A stretch of 64,000 nucleotides of DNA from Ectothiorhodospiraceae bacterium 2226 (GTDB taxonomy: Bacteria; Pseudomonadota; Gammaproteobacteria; GCA-013348725). The stretch lies in contig CP054689.1 of the NCBI GenBank assembly GCA_013348725.1, positions 1,724,501 to 1,788,500 on the forward strand. The letters run 5' to 3'. The notes beneath the pieces were generated by a model, which saw nothing but the letters and a program-made list of their open reading frames with translations, did no database searches and had not been told where the DNA came from. Position 1 is the stretch's first letter, and each line of letters begins with the position of its first letter. The translations under genes and the position numbers were made by a program. Shown here in pieces: positions 63,717 to 64,000 of this stretch.

Positions 63717-63974
63717 ATGAACGCTCCCTTGATTCTGTCATTGCTTGTTTGCGTGACCACAGCGGCAATGGTTACGTTTGCATCAAAGGACCTACGCAAC
63801 GTGGATGGCGCTGTATATGCGGTGTTTGCGGGGTTCGTGTCATTCCTGCTTGCGTTGTTGGTCAATGCGGCAGGTATCGAGTACTGGATGTTAGAGGAGA
63901 TCGTAGTGACCGCTGCATACTCACTAGCGATGAAGGGTTGGTGGACTCGTGTGTACGTAAGAGAAGCCAAGTGA
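63717..63974 (+). CDS. Small membrane protein, orphan (candidate partner 5)
   Basis: An 85-residue protein with two or three helices (APLILSLLVCVTTAAMVTFA, AVYAVFAGFVSFLLALLVNAAG) and a basic C-terminus. ATG preceded by AAGAAGG. It has the size and type of the other partners but no variable module in front of it, only the second repeat. It closes the visible part of the array, which may continue beyond the window. Confidence 0.5.
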   Translation: MNAPLILSLLVCVTTAAMVTFASKDLRNVDGAVYAVFAGFVSFLLALLVNAAGIEYWMLEEIVVTAAYSLAMKGWWTRVYVREAK

Positions 63975-64000
63975 AGGGCTGGACAGGGAGTCTTGAGAGG

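Overview
The window is GC-rich bacterial chromosome, and the gene families (SlyX, MetA-type homoserine O-succinyltransferase, DUF2061, DUF4250, UPF0178, DUF6164) point to a gammaproteobacterium. A Chromatiales/Ectothiorhodospiraceae-like, perhaps salt-adapted, host is my inference from the Mrp-type antiporter operon, the lipoate H-like protein and the protein composition; no rRNA or tRNA is present to fix it.

Layout. (1) 1-8.0 kb: end of a lipid-A/phosphoethanolamine transferase gene, a Tat-exported hydrolase coupled to an M50-like membrane protein that lacks its zinc motif, and a divergent pair of units around an FNR/DNR-like box: CcoN/NorB-like membrane proteins plus a lipoyl H-like carrier on one side, a hemerythrin-DUF1971 fusion on the other. 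Small envelope proteins follow. (2) 8.0-14.4 kb: an empty ~0.7 kb stretch, then a seven-gene Mrp-like cation/proton antiporter operon and slyX. (3) 14.4-38 kb: a signalling-rich region (CheB-CheR-PAS-kinase with its receiver, two tandem GAF kinases, a PAS-kinase-receiver hybrid, two divergent GGDEF proteins) mixed with housekeeping and transport genes (Atm1-like ABC exporter, EamA transporter, SulP transporter, UspA, serine dehydratase). (4) 38-41.8 kb: methyltransferases, metA and a P-loop ATPase.

(5) 42.1-64 kb is the accessory region and the most interesting part. Three secreted proteins are encoded head to tail: an alpha/alpha-barrel protein with carboxypeptidase-regulatory-like repeats, a large Ig/CARDB-like protein with a class I amidotransferase-like end, and a pseudo-transglutaminase protein whose last ~108 residues are a variable hydrophobic tail, followed by a small membrane protein gene. 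Downstream lies a run of 5'-truncated copies of the third gene. Cassettes 1 and 2 are nearly identical to each other up to a GAWKIGGGA-like motif and then switch abruptly to unrelated hydrophobic tails; cassette 3 carries a third tail. Each tail is followed by its own unrelated small membrane protein gene. The copies are separated by a ~182-bp palindromic repeat whose right end always abuts the next segment, and by two identical inverted IS1111-type (IS110 family) elements inserted at the same position of that repeat, plus an IS3 remnant. I read this as an orphan-module array of an apparently undescribed polymorphic toxin/immunity-like or variable surface protein system. The array layout is read directly from the sequence; the toxin/immunity role is inference.
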